The notes beneath the pieces were generated by a model, which did not search any database, was not told where the DNA came from, and worked only from the letters and a program-made list of their open reading frames with translations. A stretch of 64,000 nucleotides of DNA, taken from NCBI RefSeq assembly GCF_001456355.1, contig NZ_CP010271.1, positions 124,001-188,000 of the forward strand, in the 5' to 3' direction. The position numbers and the translations under genes were made by a program. Positions 39,675-51,300 of this stretch are shown piece after piece; positions within the stretch are counted from its first letter, which is position 1, and each line of letters opens with the position of its first letter. This stretch comes from Mycobacteroides saopaulense (GTDB lineage: Bacteria > Actinomycetota > Actinomycetes > Mycobacteriales > Mycobacteriaceae).

Positions 39675-42600
39675 ATGACTGACACGCAACAGGATTCGAC
39701 ACCAGAGACCAAGGCTCCGGAGGTAGCGGCGCCGACGGGTGGTGCCGAGCTGACCGTGCCCGAGATGCGCGAATGGCTGCGCAACTGGATTGCCAAGGCC
39801 ACGGGGGTGAGCCCCGACCGCATCGACGACTCGGCGCCGATGGTCGAGATGGGTCTGTCTTCGCGCGATGCCGTGGCCATGGCCGCCGATATCGAGGACC
39901 TCACCGGGGTCACCCTGACGGCGACTGTCGCCTTCCAACACCCCACCATCGAATCGCTGGCCACCCGCATCATCGAGGGCGAGCCCGAGGCGCCGGATCT
40001 CGGCGAAGAGGATTGGTCGCGCGATCCCAAGGCTGCCGCAGGGGAATTCGATATCGCCGTGATCGGTCTGTCGGCGCGCCTGCCCGGTGACGTCAACACC
40101 CCGGGCCAGCTGTGGGAGGCGCTGCTGGAGGGCCGCGACGCCATCACCGATCTGCCGGACGGTCGTTGGGAAGAGTTCACCAGCGAGCCCCGCATCGCCG
40201 AGCGCGTCGCGCAGGCCAGCACCCGCGGCGGATACCTCAAGGACATCAAGGGATTCGACGCCGAGTTCTTCACGCTGTCCAAGATGGAAGCCGACAACAT
40301 CGATCCGCAGCAGCGGATGGCCCTGGAGCTCACCTGGGAGGCGCTGGAGAACGCGCGCATTCCGGCGTCGAGCCTGAAGGGCGACAGCGTCGGCGTGTAC
40401 ATCGGTAGCTCCAACAACGACTACGGATATCTCTCGGTGGCAGACCCCACCGTCATGCACCCCTATGCCATCACCGGCAACGCGAGTTCGATTATCGCCA
40501 ACCGGGTTTCGTACTTCTTTGATTTTCGGGGCCCGAGCGTCGCCGTCGACACGGCATGCTCCTCCTCCCTGGTCGCAGTGCATCAGGGTGTCAAGGCCCT
40601 GCGTTCGGGTGAGGCTGACGTGGTGGTGGCCGGCGGTGTCAACGCCCTCATCACCCCGCTGGTGACCGTCGGTTTCGACGAGGTCGGTGGCGTGCTGGCG
40701 CCGGACGGCCGCATCAAGTCCTTCTCGCAGGATGCCAACGGATACAGTCGCTCCGAGGGTGGCGGCATGCTGGTGCTCAAGCGTCTTTCGGATGCGCGCC
40801 GCGACGGCGACCCGATCATGGCGATCATCGCCGGCTCCGCGGTCAACCATGATGGTCGGTCCAATGGCCTGCTGGCGCCCAATCCGGACGCTCAGGCAGA
40901 GGTGCTGCGCAAGGCCTACAAGGACGCCGGCATCAACCCCCGCGATGTCGACGTCATCGAGGCGCACGGCACCGGAACCATTCTCGGCGATCCGATCGAG
41001 GCCGACGGCCTGGGCCGGGTGGTCGGTCGCGGCCGCGACCCCGAGAAGCCCGCGCTGCTGGGCTCGGCCAAGTCGAACTTCGGCCACCTGGAGTCGGCGG
41101 CGGGTGCCGCGAGCCTGTCGAAGATCGTGTTGGCGCTGCAGAACAACAAGGTGCCGCCGTCGATCAACTACACCGGTCCCAACCCGTACATCGACTTCGA
41201 CGCCATCCACCTCAAGGTGGTCGACCAGGTCTCCGAATGGCCGCGCTACAGCGGGCACGCCATCGCCGGTGTTTCCGGTTTCGGTTTCGGTGGTGCGAAC
41301 GCCCACATCGTGGTGCGCGAGGTGCTGCCCATCGACCTGGTGGAGCCCAGCGACAGCACGGCGCCGGAGTCCGAAGACGCCGATGCTGACGGCAAACACG
41401 CTGCGGCAGAAGCAGATACCGAAGACGGCGCCGACTTCGGCGCGTCTCGTTTCGATGAGTACGGCGAGTTCGTCGGCGGGTACTCCGACGAGCCCTACGA
41501 GCTGCCCGGGCTCACCGACGAGGCCAAGCGTCTCAGGGAAGAAGCGCTCGCGGCCCTGGCTGAGGCAGAATCGGTGACTCCCGTTGTCCCGCTGTTCATT
41601 TCGGGATTCCTGTCCTCGCGCAAGAAGGCGGCAGCGGCCGCGCTGGCCGACTGGATGGAGACCGAGGAGGGCCAGTCCTACTCGCTGGAGTCCATCGGAC
41701 GTTCGCTGTCGCGCCGCAATCACGGGCGCTCGCGTGCCGTGGTGCTGGCACATGACTTCGACGAGGCCATCAAGGGTCTGCGCGCCGTCGCCGAGGGCAA
41801 GCAGAAGCCGTACGTGTACTCCACCGACGGCCCGGTCACCAGTGGCCCGGTGTGGGTCATGGCTGGCTTCGGCGCCCAGCACCGCAAGATGGGCAAGACC
41901 CTTTACCTGAGGGACCCGATTTTCGAAGAGTGGATCAACAAGGTCGACGCGTACGTCCAGGACGAGCGCGGCTACTCGGTCGTCGAGCTGATCCTCGACG
42001 ACTCCCACGAGTACGGCATCGAGACATCGAACATCGTCATCTTCGCGATCCAGATCGCCCTGGGCGAGGTGCTCAAGGCACACGGTGCCCGGCCGTCCGC
42101 GGTGATCGGCCAATCGCTGGGTGAGCCGGCTTCGGCGTACTTCGCCGGTGGGCTCTCGTTGCAGGACGCCACCCGTGTCATCTGCTCGCGTGCTCATCTG
42201 ATGGGTGAGGGCGAGGCCATGCTGTTCGGCGAGTACATCCGCCTGATGGCGTTGGTCGAATACTCCGCCGAGGAGCTCAAGACGGTGTTCGGGGACTTCC
42301 CGGACCTGGAGGTGTGCGTCTACGCCGCGCCGTCCCAGACCGTGATCGGCGGCCCGCCCGCACAGATCGACGCCATCGTCGAGCGCTGCGAGGCCGAGGG
42401 CCGGTTCGCACGCAAGCTGCAGACCAAGGGCGCCGGGCACACCTCGCAGATGGATCCGCTGCTCGGCGAGTTCGCGGCGGAGTTGCAGGGCATCACGCCG
42501 ACGAGCCCGTCCATCGGAATCTTCTCGACCGTGCACGAGGGCACGTACATCCGGCCGGGTGGGGAACCCGTCCACGACGTGGAGTACTGGAAGAAGGGGA

Positions 42601-45017
42601 TGCGGCACAGCGTCTACTTCACCCACGGCACCCGCAACGCCGTCGACGCCGGCCACACCACCTTCCTGGAGTTGGCCCCGAACCCGGTGGCGCTCATGCA
42701 GGTTGGGTTGACCACCATGTCGTCGGGGCTGCCCGACGCGCAGCTGATCGCGACCCTCGCCCGCAAGGAGGACGAGGTCGAGTCGATGATCAAGTCCATG
42801 GCGCAGCTGTACGTGCACGGCCACGCCCTGGATCCGCGGACGTTGTTCGGCAAGGCGGCCAAGCCGTCGGATTACGCGCCGATTCCGCCGACCGAGTTCA
42901 AGCGCAAAGAGCATTGGCTCCCGGCGCATTTCAGCGTCGACGGGGTGACTCGGATTCCGGGCACGCATGTGTCGCTGCCCGACGGCAAGCATGTGTGGGA
43001 ATGGCAGCCCGGAGCCGCGCAGATCAATTTCCCCGAGCTGGTGAAAGCCGCTGCGGTGTCGGTTCTTCCGGACGCACAGCTCACCGCGTCCGAGCAGCGT
43101 GCCATCGCGGGCGAGGGCTCGACGCTGGTGACCACGTTGTCGCGGCACCCGGGCGGGGCCACCGTGCAGGTGCACGCCCGCATCGGTGAATCGTTCACGC
43201 TGGTCTACGACGCGGTGGTGAGTCGGGCCGGGCAGGGCGGCGCGCTGCCGTTCGCCACGGCCGCCGGTGTCGCCACCAACGGCAGCGCCGTGGTGACCGC
43301 TGCGGGCACCGCGATCGCCATCGCGGAAGAGGAAGTGCCCGAAGAGATTCACGACAACCTGCTCTCCGGGGCGGGTGCCGGCGCGGACTTCAAGAAGTGG
43401 AGCAAGGAGTCCGGAGAGCCGGTCATCGAGCGTCTGGCCACCATCGTGTCGATGGCCATGGGCTATGAGCCCGAGGACGTGCCGCGCGAGGTGCCGCTCA
43501 TCGAGCTGGGCCTGGATTCGCTGATGGCCGTGCGCATCAAGAACCGCGTCGAGTTCGACTTCGACCTGCCGCCCATTCAGCTGCAGGCCGTGCGCGATGC
43601 GAACCTGCTGGATGTCGAGCGTCTGGTCGTCTACGCGTTGGAGAACCCCGACGCCGTGCACGAGTTGCACGACTACCAGCAGACCGAAGAGTTCAAAGAC
43701 GCTGCGCCTACCGGCGGCATGCTGTCCAAGGCCGATATCGAGCAGGCCCTGAGTGCCGGTGCGGCCGAGGCAGGTTCGCGAGATGACACTGATGCGAGTC
43801 AAACGCCGGAATCCACCGGCGCAGATGTCATCTCGCCCGTGGAGGCTCCGGCGGAGACACCGGCCATCTCGGAGGAAACATCCGAGCTGGCGAAGGCCGC
43901 GGCCGTGATGAACCAGGAGGCCATCGCCGAGGCGCTCAATGCCGATGTGCCGCCGCGCGATGCGGCCGAACGTGTCGCCTTCGCGACGTGGGCCATCGTC
44001 ACCGGCGAATCGCCGGGCAGCATCTTCAATGCGCTGCCCAAGATCGACGACGCGACGGCACAGAAGCTGGCCGAGCGTCTGTCGCAGCGTGCCGATGGCG
44101 AGATTCCTGCGGAGGAAGTCAAGCTGGCGCCGACCATCGAGGCACTCGGCGAGGTGGTCCGCAGCCGACTGGAAGCGGGCAAGATCGACGGCTTCGTGCG
44201 CACCCTGGCCCCGCGTCAGGAGGGATCCACGGCGGTTCCGGTCTTCGTGTTCCATCCGGCGGGTGGGTCGACGGTCGTCTACGAGCCGCTGCTGAAGCGC
44301 TTGCCGGAGGACACTCCGATGTTCGGCTTCGAGCGTGTTGAGGGCACCATCGAGGAGCGGGCAGCCAAGTACGTGCCCAAGCTGATGGAGCTGCACAAGG
44401 GTCCGTTCATCCTCGCCGGGTGGTCGCTCGGTGCGGTGCTGGCGTACGCCTGTGCGGTGGGCCTGAAGGAGGCCGGTGCCGAGGTCGCGTGGGTCGGCAA
44501 CATCGACGGGGTGCGCCCCGGGACGCCGATCCTGCAGACCAAGGAAGAGACCCGCAAGCGCTGGGACCGGTACGCGGCCTTCGCGCAGAAGACGTTCAAC
44601 GTCGAGATCCCGGCCATCCCGTACGAGCAGCTGGAGGAGCTCGACGACGCCGGCCAGGTGACCTTCGTGTTGGAGGCCGTCAAGGCCAGCGGCGTGCAGA
44701 TCCCGGGCGGGATCATCGAGCATCAGCGCACGTCCTACCTGGACCAGCGGGCCATCGACACGTCGATCCCGGTGCAGTTCGACGGGCACATGACGTTGTA
44801 CATGGCCGACCGCTACCACGACGACGCCATCACCTTCGAGCCCGCGTACGCGACCCGTCAGCCCGATGGCGGCTGGGGCGAGTTCGTCTCCGATCTGGAG
44901 GTGGTCCCCGTCGGTGGGGAGCACATCCAGGTCATCGATGAACCGATCATCGCTAAGGTCGGTGCTCATATGAGTCAGGCGCTGCGGACCATCAATGCCA
45001 AGAACCAGGAAGGCTAG
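39675..45017 (+). CDS. pks13: Mycolic-acid condensing polyketide synthase Pks13
   Basis: This 1780-residue synthase performs the Claisen condensation of meromycoloyl and carboxyacyl chains to the alpha-alkyl beta-keto mycolate. Domains: N-terminal ACP (about 28-105, GLSSRD with Ser63 for phosphopantetheine), KS (about 125-555, Cys295 in DTACSSS, later EAHGTGT and NFGHLE), AT (about 720-1050, Ser814 in GQSLG), C-terminal ACP (Ser1282 in LGLDSL) and thioesterase (about 1515-1780, Ser1584 in GWSLG), which passes the product to trehalose. The TE is the domain targeted by several inhibitors of M. tuberculosis Pks13. Linkers 575-650 and 1360-1440 are acidic and Ala-rich. Confidence 0.97.
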   Translation: MTDTQQDSTPETKAPEVAAPTGGAELTVPEMREWLRNWIAKATGVSPDRIDDSAPMVEMGLSSRDAVAMAADIEDLTGVTLTATVAFQHPTIESLATRIIEGEPEAPDLGEEDWSRDPKAAAGEFDIAVIGLSARLPGDVNTPGQLWEALLEGRDAITDLPDGRWEEFTSEPRIAERVAQASTRGGYLKDIKGFDAEFFTLSKMEADNIDPQQRMALELTWEALENARIPASSLKGDSVGVYIGSSNNDYGYLSVADPTVMHPYAITGNASSIIANRVSYFFDFRGPSVAVDTACSSSLVAVHQGVKALRSGEADVVVAGGVNALITPLVTVGFDEVGGVLAPDGRIKSFSQDANGYSRSEGGGMLVLKRLSDARRDGDPIMAIIAGSAVNHDGRSNGLLAPNPDAQAEVLRKAYKDAGINPRDVDVIEAHGTGTILGDPIEADGLGRVVGRGRDPEKPALLGSAKSNFGHLESAAGAASLSKIVLALQNNKVPPSINYTGPNPYIDFDAIHLKVVDQVSEWPRYSGHAIAGVSGFGFGGANAHIVVREVLPIDLVEPSDSTAPESEDADADGKHAAAEADTEDGADFGASRFDEYGEFVGGYSDEPYELPGLTDEAKRLREEALAALAEAESVTPVVPLFISGFLSSRKKAAAAALADWMETEEGQSYSLESIGRSLSRRNHGRSRAVVLAHDFDEAIKGLRAVAEGKQKPYVYSTDGPVTSGPVWVMAGFGAQHRKMGKTLYLRDPIFEEWINKVDAYVQDERGYSVVELILDDSHEYGIETSNIVIFAIQIALGEVLKAHGARPSAVIGQSLGEPASAYFAGGLSLQDATRVICSRAHLMGEGEAMLFGEYIRLMALVEYSAEELKTVFGDFPDLEVCVYAAPSQTVIGGPPAQIDAIVERCEAEGRFARKLQTKGAGHTSQMDPLLGEFAAELQGITPTSPSIGIFSTVHEGTYIRPGGEPVHDVEYWKKGMRHSVYFTHGTRNAVDAGHTTFLELAPNPVALMQVGLTTMSSGLPDAQLIATLARKEDEVESMIKSMAQLYVHGHALDPRTLFGKAAKPSDYAPIPPTEFKRKEHWLPAHFSVDGVTRIPGTHVSLPDGKHVWEWQPGAAQINFPELVKAAAVSVLPDAQLTASEQRAIAGEGSTLVTTLSRHPGGATVQVHARIGESFTLVYDAVVSRAGQGGALPFATAAGVATNGSAVVTAAGTAIAIAEEEVPEEIHDNLLSGAGAGADFKKWSKESGEPVIERLATIVSMAMGYEPEDVPREVPLIELGLDSLMAVRIKNRVEFDFDLPPIQLQAVRDANLLDVERLVVYALENPDAVHELHDYQQTEEFKDAAPTGGMLSKADIEQALSAGAAEAGSRDDTDASQTPESTGADVISPVEAPAETPAISEETSELAKAAAVMNQEAIAEALNADVPPRDAAERVAFATWAIVTGESPGSIFNALPKIDDATAQKLAERLSQRADGEIPAEEVKLAPTIEALGEVVRSRLEAGKIDGFVRTLAPRQEGSTAVPVFVFHPAGGSTVVYEPLLKRLPEDTPMFGFERVEGTIEERAAKYVPKLMELHKGPFILAGWSLGAVLAYACAVGLKEAGAEVAWVGNIDGVRPGTPILQTKEETRKRWDRYAAFAQKTFNVEIPAIPYEQLEELDDAGQVTFVLEAVKASGVQIPGGIIEHQRTSYLDQRAIDTSIPVQFDGHMTLYMADRYHDDAITFEPAYATRQPDGGWGEFVSDLEVVPVGGEHIQVIDEPIIAKVGAHMSQALRTINAKNQEG

Positions 45018-45019
45018 AC

Positions 45020-46573
45020 GTGCCACCACACACAACCGCCGAAAAGCTCGCCGACCTGCGTGAGCGGATGGCGCTCACGCAGGAGCCCGGTGACCCCAAG
45101 GCCGTCGCCAAACGTGACGCCAAGGGCATCCCGAGCGCCCGGGCCCGCATCGACGCGCTGCTCGACAAGGGCAGCTTCCTGGAGCTCGATGGCTTCGCCC
45201 GCACCCCTGGCGATCCGAACGCGCCCTATACCGATGGTGTGGTGACGGGGCTCGGTCGCATCGACGGTCGCCCGGTCGCGGTGTTCTCCCATGACCAGAC
45301 GGTTTTCCAGGGCTCGGTCGGCGAGATGTTCGGCCGCAAGGTCGCCAAGCTCATGGAGTGGGCCGCCACCAACGGCTGCCCGGTGATCGGCATCAACGAC
45401 TCGGCGGGTGCCCGCATCCAGGACACCGCCACCTCGCTGGCCTGGTACGCGGAGCTGGGCCGCCGCCACGAGCTGCTGCGCGGCAACGTTCCCGAGATTT
45501 CGATCATCCTCGGCAAGTGTGCCGGCGGTGCCGTCTACTCACCGATTCAGACCGATCTGCTGGTGGCGGTGCGCGATCAGGGCTACATGTTCATCACCGG
45601 CCCGGACGTCATCAAGGACGTCACCGGAGAGGATGTCAGCTTCGACGAGCTGGGCGGTGCGGACGTCCAGGCGCAGCGCGGCAACATCCACAAGGTTGTC
45701 GAGGATGAGGCGGCCGCATTCCAGTACGTGCGCGACTACCTGAGCTTCTTGCCCTCCAACACCTTCGACTACCCGCCGATCGTGAATCCGGGCCTGGAAC
45801 CCGAAATCACCGAGGACGACCTCTATCTGGACACGATCATCCCGGATAGCGACAACCAGGGCTACGACATGATGGAGGTCCTGCTGCGGATCTTCGACGA
45901 CGGCGACATTTTCGAGATCTCCGAGCAGCGTGGCCCCGCCATGATCACCGCGTTCGCGCGGGTTGACGGGCACCCGGTGGGAGTAATCGCCAACCAGCCG
46001 CTGCAGATGGCGGGTGCGGTCGATACCGAGGCCTCCGACAAGGCGGCGAGCTTCATCCGGTTCTGCGACTCGTACAACTTGCCGCTGGTTTTCGTGGTCG
46101 ACACCCCCGGCGCTCTGCCCGGTGTGGCGGAGGAGAAGAACGGCATCATCAAGAAGGGCGGCCGGTTCTTCAACGCCGTGGTGGAGGCTGACGTACCCAA
46201 GGTCACGATCATCACTCGCAAGGCCTACGGCGGCGGGTACGCGGTGATGGGCTCCAAGCAGCTCTCGGCTGATCTGAACTACGTCTGGCCGACCGCGCGT
46301 ATCGCGGTGATCGGTGCCGAGGGTGCTGCGCAGCTGCTGGTGAAGCGGTTCCCCGACCCGACGGCACCGGAGGTACAGAAGATCCGGGCCGACTTCATCG
46401 AGGGTTACAACAAGAATCTGGCCACACCGTGGATTGCCGCCGAGCGTGGCTACATCGACGGCGTCATCGAGCCACACGAGACCCGTTTGCTGATTCGCAA
46501 GTCCCTGAAGTTGTTGCGGGACAAGCAGAATTTCGGCAAGATGCAGCGCAAGCATGGTCTGACGCCCATCTAG
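45020..46573 (+). CDS. accD4: Acyl-CoA carboxylase carboxyltransferase subunit AccD4
   Basis: This 517-residue beta subunit carboxylates long-chain acyl-CoA with biotin carried on AccA3, giving the 2-carboxyacyl-CoA extender for Pks13. N-terminal half: '[29 protein letters not shown]' and the oxyanion-type glycines in [12 protein letters not shown]-terminal half: '[24 protein letters not shown]' and [16 protein letters not shown] 45020 lies 3 bases after the pks13 stop with an AGGAAGG ribosome site. Third gene of the mycolate-condensation operon. In M. tuberculosis fadE35 and other genes follow; here they are absent. Confidence 0.96.
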   Translation: MPPHTTAEKLADLRERMALTQEPGDPKAVAKRDAKGIPSARARIDALLDKGSFLELDGFARTPGDPNAPYTDGVVTGLGRIDGRPVAVFSHDQTVFQGSVGEMFGRKVAKLMEWAATNGCPVIGINDSAGARIQDTATSLAWYAELGRRHELLRGNVPEISIILGKCAGGAVYSPIQTDLLVAVRDQGYMFITGPDVIKDVTGEDVSFDELGGADVQAQRGNIHKVVEDEAAAFQYVRDYLSFLPSNTFDYPPIVNPGLEPEITEDDLYLDTIIPDSDNQGYDMMEVLLRIFDDGDIFEISEQRGPAMITAFARVDGHPVGVIANQPLQMAGAVDTEASDKAASFIRFCDSYNLPLVFVVDTPGALPGVAEEKNGIIKKGGRFFNAVVEADVPKVTIITRKAYGGGYAVMGSKQLSADLNYVWPTARIAVIGAEGAAQLLVKRFPDPTAPEVQKIRADFIEGYNKNLATPWIAAERGYIDGVIEPHETRLLIRKSLKLLRDKQNFGKMQRKHGLTPI

Positions 46574-46597
46574 ACCGGGTCTGCTCGCGCTTTGGGG

Positions 46598-47011
46598 TCA
46601 GTCGCGTAGGACCAGGGCGCGGCTGCCTGCGTGCGCCCACACCATGGCAGCGCCTATCGAGATCAGCACCGCCACCCAGGAGAACCAGGTGACGTCGACG
46701 CGCGGACCGGATACGAAGCTGTCCTGCACCGCGGGCCAGTAGGTGGGCAGGAGGTGCACGTAGCCGAGCCCCAGGAAGCTGGCGCTGCCGACGACGATGG
46801 TCGCCTCCGGTGCGCGCTTGCGGTGGCCCACGATCATCGTCACCGCCACCGCGATCAGCACCGCGTGGGTGGCGCTCAGATAGGTGAGGGTCAGGGGCGC
46901 CGCGGCAAAACCGCGTCGCAGGTGATCGATGGCGTCCAGGCCCCAGCTGATGACGAAGGCGATGGTGGCGGCCCGCAGAAACGCATCGGCGCGAGTACTG
47001 AACTCTGCCAT
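46598..47011 (-). CDS. Small four-helix membrane protein
   Basis: The protein has 137 residues, starting at ATG 47011 after a GGAGGCGACG ribosome site. Four predicted helices lie at about 13-32, 43-61, 70-90 and 107-130, with short loops. 'HAVLIAVAVTMIVGHRKRAPEATIVVGSASFLGLGYVHLLP' is the most distinctive part. No family is recognised. A 25-bp perfect-arm inverted repeat lies just upstream and suggests repression by an unlinked regulator. It converges with accD4. Confidence 0.65.
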   Translation of the reverse strand: MAEFSTRADAFLRAATIAFVISWGLDAIDHLRRGFAAAPLTLTYLSATHAVLIAVAVTMIVGHRKRAPEATIVVGSASFLGLGYVHLLPTYWPAVQDSFVSGPRVDVTWFSWVAVLISIGAAMVWAHAGSRALVLRD

Positions 47012-47024
47012 CGTCGCCTCCGTT

Positions 47025-47049
47025 TATCTACTACACCCGATAGTAGATA
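47025..47049. promoter_or_regulatory. Perfect 9-bp inverted repeat (operator candidate)
   Basis: TATCTACTA, 7 bases, TAGTAGATA. It sits 14 bases upstream of the ATG of the small membrane-protein gene and 2 bases from the stop of the metal-exporter gene, covering the expected promoter of the former. Confidence 0.7.
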
Positions 47050-47050
47050 C

Positions 47051-48019
47051 CTAGTTCTTACCCGACAAGGTGCTTTCGCCGGCGCGGTACGGCTCTCCGT
47101 GGGGGTCGAGGCAATGCGCAGACGCTTCGGCGTCTTCGTGGTCGACCTGCAGCGTGGTGTGGTCGATGTCGTACTGCGTATGGAGCAACCCCTCGACCTC
47201 GCGCCGTATTCCGTGGCAGTCCGCATCCGGGGCGACCAAGATGTGCGCCGACAGCGCGGGCTGACCGGAGGTGATCTGCCAGATGTGTAGATCGTGCACC
47301 TCGGCCACGGATGGCACGGATGCGAGCTGAGCCCCGATGGCATCGGGGTCAAGGCCAACGGGTGCGGCCTCCAGGAAGATTCGGCCCGACTCGCGGACCA
47401 GTCCCCAGCCGGCCTTGAGCATCAGTGCGGCGACGACGAGGGCCGCGATGGCATCGGCACGAGTGAATCCGGTCAGCCACACCACGGCACCGGCAACGGC
47501 GGTGGCGATGAAGGCGTACAGGTCGTTGAGGATGTGCTGGAAGGCGCCCTCGACGTTGAGGCTGGATCGATTGGCCTTGCTGATGCACCAGGTGGCGGCC
47601 ACGTTGACTGCGATGCCGGCGAGTGCGGTCACGAACACGAGCAGACCCGATACCTCCGGGGGAGTGATCAGCCTGCGGATTCCCTCGTAGATGAAGAAGG
47701 CGGCCAGTAGGAACAGTGTGACTCCGTTGGCCTGTGCCGACAGGATCTCGGCGCGCTTGAGCCCGTAGGTGTAGCTGCCGCGGGCGGGGCGGGAGGCGAG
47801 TCGAATGGCGATGAGCGCCAAGACGATCGACGCGGCATCGGTCAGCATGTGCCCGGCATCGGAGATCAGTGCCAGCGATTGGGCGATGATGCCGATGACG
47901 ACCTCGATCACCATGAAGCCACCGATCAGGACCAGGGCGATGGTCAGCCATTTCCGGTCGGCGGTGGCGCTCACGCCGTGGGAGTGCCCGGATCCGTGCT
48001 CGTGTGTGTCCGCAGCCAT
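47051..48019 (-). CDS. CDF/ZitB-type cation diffusion facilitator
   Basis: This 322-residue metal/H+ antiporter exports Zn2+ or a related divalent ion. It has an N-terminal His-rich tail HEHGSGHSHG and six helices. Metal site A is SDAGHMLTDA in helix 2 and the HILNDLYAF segment in helix 5. A cytosolic C-terminal domain has 'VHDLHIWQITSGQPALSAHILV'. ATG 48019 is chosen because GAAGGAGCGG lies directly before it. ATG 48043 lies upstream without a ribosome site and may open a tiny leader frame. It shares a palindromic control region with the divergent zinc-ribbon gene. Confidence 0.9.
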   Translation of the reverse strand: MAADTHEHGSGHSHGVSATADRKWLTIALVLIGGFMVIEVVIGIIAQSLALISDAGHMLTDAASIVLALIAIRLASRPARGSYTYGLKRAEILSAQANGVTLFLLAAFFIYEGIRRLITPPEVSGLLVFVTALAGIAVNVAATWCISKANRSSLNVEGAFQHILNDLYAFIATAVAGAVVWLTGFTRADAIAALVVAALMLKAGWGLVRESGRIFLEAAPVGLDPDAIGAQLASVPSVAEVHDLHIWQITSGQPALSAHILVAPDADCHGIRREVEGLLHTQYDIDHTTLQVDHEDAEASAHCLDPHGEPYRAGESTLSGKN

Positions 48020-48047
48020 GTCCGCTCCTTCTGAATCATTCATGCAA

Positions 48048-48069
48048 ACATATGCATGCTAGCATGTGT
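48048..48069. promoter_or_regulatory. Palindromic operator between CDF exporter and zinc-ribbon gene
   Basis: The centre is the perfect 12-bp palindrome CATGCTAGCATG (48055-48066), flanked by ACATATG on the left and TGT on the right. It contains the -10 hexamer TAGCAT of the plus-strand gene. A minus-strand TATGTT, a possible -10 of the exporter gene, overlaps its left edge. Confidence 0.6.
48060..48065 (+). promoter_or_regulatory. -10 hexamer of zinc-ribbon gene
   Basis: TAGCAT lies 5 bases before ATG 48071, inside the palindrome, so binding of a repressor there would block it. Confidence 0.5.
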
Positions 48070-48070
48070 C

Positions 48071-48373
48071 ATGACAAACGTTCAGCCCCTGACCTGTCCG
48101 AAGTGTGAGTCGCAGATGCTGTCGACGAAGTGGTTCGGTGTGCGCACATTCCAATGCACGGGTTGCGCCGCTCTACTGCTGGAGCAGGACAGCCTGCAGC
48201 AGTTCGTGGACGGCGCCGCGCGCTTCGGCCCGTCGGCGCATATCGACCAGCCGCCGGCCGCACAGCCGTACTCGTACCCGCCGCCTCCAGCTGCCCCGCA
48301 GGACTACCGCGGCATCATGGGCGGACTGTTCGGTGGTGGTGGCCACGGCTATCGCCGCCGCGGCCACCACTAG
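48071..48373 (+). CDS. TFIIB-type zinc-ribbon small protein
   Basis: This 100-residue protein has one zinc ribbon near its N-terminus: CPKCESQML...FQCTGCAALLLEQDSLQQF (two C-x2-C pairs 16 residues apart), the zf-TFIIB family. The rest is a disordered Pro/Tyr-rich linker and a Gly/His/Arg tail (GGLFGGGGHGYRRRGHH) that may bind metal or nucleic acid. The function is unknown. The divergent exporter and shared operator suggest a role in the cell's zinc response. Ends one base before the embB stop. Confidence 0.8.
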   Translation: MTNVQPLTCPKCESQMLSTKWFGVRTFQCTGCAALLLEQDSLQQFVDGAARFGPSAHIDQPPAAQPYSYPPPPAAPQDYRGIMGGLFGGGGHGYRRRGHH

Positions 48374-51300
48374 CTAGGGCTTGATCCGAATCTGGTTCGG
48401 CTTCCACAGGCCGCTGTGCACCTGTGAGCCGTACTCGATCTGTGCGGGCTGGGCATCGACGATGGTGTCGAGCTTGCGCAGCGAGCCCCAGTCCCTGCCC
48501 CAGTCCTTCGACAGGTAGGTAGGCATCACGTGCGCCCGCAGCAGCAGGTCGGTGATGCCGAGTAGGCCACCGTTCTCGCCGTCCTGCCAGGTGTCGGTGT
48601 CCTTGCGCTTTTGGTCGTAGTCCGGCGTGATGCGGAACTCGGGGACCTCGGTGATCCCGTACTGGTGCAGCATCGGCTGTTGGCAAGGAAAGACCAGTCC
48701 CACGGTCCAGTCCAGAAGGACGGGCCGCTTGCTACCCACGTACTCCTGCAACGACTTCAGCTCCGGAACCCGTGGCGGGGCGAAGGCGAGCCAGTCGCCG
48801 GGCGTCAGCGATCCGTCGATCGCGATAATCCGTACGGCGGTCGCGGTATCGGGGATATCCGAACGGGCGAAGCGCAGGTTGCGCCAGGACGGCGCCGGCC
48901 CCAGGTCGTAGGGCGTGAGACGCCCGGCCGGGATGAACGCGCCCTCCGGACCGGTGGTGCCGTACTCCAATTGCAGTGTCTGACCGGATACCGGACCCTT
49001 GACGTTCTTGGCCGCGATGGTTCCGGCCGCCGTCACCACGATCAGGGGGTGCGCGGCATCGCGCGCGGGCAGCCGATACCAGTCGGAGCTCACCTTCGCC
49101 TGCTGCTGGGGCCCCACACGGTAGGAACCCACGATCGGCACGCGCGCCGGATCCAACCCGTAGGGCAGGCGCACGGTGGAGCCGTTGATACCCGGAGTCT
49201 TGTTGCGGTCCTTGGAGTCCCAGTCGTAGTCGGTTCCGGGCCGAGAGTCGGTCATCCGGATGGACTCGGCGACGATCTTGTCCGGCACGCCGTCGGCGGT
49301 GAAGCCGGAGGGATCGGTGCCACCGAGCGGGCCCAGCGGGCCCCCGGGCGCGCCGACTGCCGGCAGGAAACCGTTGTTCGCGTCGGACTCGACGAGGACG
49401 TCGTCGGCCAGTCCGCATCCGCCCGCGAGCTCGCGGATGTTGGCCCAGCCGTTGGAGTACGACGGGTATTGCCGTACGACGCCGATCGCCAGCTGGCAGA
49501 TGGAGGTGAGCACCATGAATCCGGCGGCCCAGGCGACCGGCGCGGAGGTGATGGACCGCGTGATGCGGTTGTCCTCATGTCGCGGCGAGAAATGCAGCCA
49601 TGCGGCATACGCCACGGCGAGCGCGAACAGCGCGAAAAATATTGTGCTGACGCTTATTCCTGCAATCTTGGGCATGCTGCTGTTGAACGGGATGCCGAAA
49701 CTCGAGACATACCACCAGCCTGCGGCACTGGCCCAGCTCAGGGCCAGCACGAAGAGCACCGTTGCCACCACGGCCATCCGGTTGCGACTCCAGCGCAACA
49801 CTGGTGGCGACACCAGAACCGTGGCCAACGCCGCGACGGCCGCGCCAAGGGCGGCGAAGAGTCCGAAGTGGTGCACCCACTTGGTGGGTGCGAACATCAA
49901 GAAGAAGATGGTGCCGAAGACGACACCCAGCACGCGCCAGGCGGGTCCGCGAGCCACCCCGGCAACGCGCTTGCGGCGCAACAGGATGAACATCGAGATG
50001 AACAGGCACGCCGCGATCAGCAGGAACCCGAAGCGCCGCGATACCGAGCCGTCGACGGTCGGCAGGAACATGTAGTAGTACCGCAGGTTGTCGGTGTACC
50101 ACGCCTGGGATGGACCGATGGCCGTGCGAATCCTGGTGGCCTCGAACACGGTTGCCAGGGTCTGATCGGAGAACACCACCGGCAGGATGACCGTACCGGC
50201 CGCCAGCATCGGCGCCACCAGCGGCCAGGTGCCCACCTGGCGATGCTTGGTCACGATGATCCGCAGAATGGGCCGGCCACCGGCGAGTAGCGCGGCGACG
50301 GCGATCAGACCCGTCGGCTGGATGCCCAGGGTGAAGGCCGCGGTGATGGTGGCCAGCGCGGCGGGCGTCAGTCGGCGTGAGGTGATGGCGCGCTCGATGA
50401 GCACCCAGGTGATCAACGACCCGACGGCGATCTGTCCCTCGGGCCGCAGACCGTTGTTGAACGGGAACCAGGACGCCAAGAGCACGAAGCCTGCGGCCCA
50501 CGCCGCAGGCCTGCTGCGTGCGACGGCAGGACCCAAGCGGGGCAGCACTTCCCGGCTGATCAAGAGCCAGCAGACCAATGAGGCCACCAGGTCGGGCAGC
50601 CGGATCCACAGGCTGATGTCGCTGACCTTCGTCATGATGGCCAGCAGGTTGTAGTACCAGCCGAACGGGTCTTCCGGGCTACCGAACCAGCGGAAGTAGT
50701 TGGCCATGTACCCGGCATGCTCGGCCGTGCGTGCCATGCCCATCTGATAGCCGTCGTCCGACGATCCCGCGCCGATCACGTACCACAGCACCAGGGCGCC
50801 CATGATCACGGTGTCGGTGAAATCGAAACGGCGCCAACGGGTCGGGATGATTCGCTGCATGCGATGGCCGTCGGTCTGGTCGATTCGCCACAGCGCCACC
50901 AGCGCGCTGATGGTGGAGATCACCGCACCCACCATCGCGGCCAGCTTGAGAAGGGTTGGGCTCGAAGAGAACCGGGTGTCTATGTGGGCAGTGAGGCTCA
51001 GCCCTGCGGGAGCGGGGCCGCTGAGCTGGGTGAAGACCCCGACGATCTGTGGGCGCAAGTTGGGATCGGGGAACCCGGTGCTCAGTTCCTTGCCGGTCTT
51101 CTCGTCTCGGAGACCCTCGAAGGTCGCGAAGGTGCCCTTGTCGGACGAGGTGATGACGATCTGTCGGCAGTCGGGAGAGGCGACCTTGGTGCGGGGCACG
51201 CTGGCAATCACCACGTTGCGATCGGTGACGTCGACGCGCTCTTTGGTAACCCGGACGAAAAGGCTTTGGAGCGCGGCCTCTTTGCCCTCCGGCGGTGCGG

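Noticed and set aside
37479..45035. A 2518-codon open frame on the strand opposite to fadD32 and pks13
   Set aside because: It is an antisense shadow produced by the strong third-base G/C bias of pks13. The translation is low-complexity (Arg, Gly, His, Leu rich) and has no domain, while the plus strand encodes complete enzymes.
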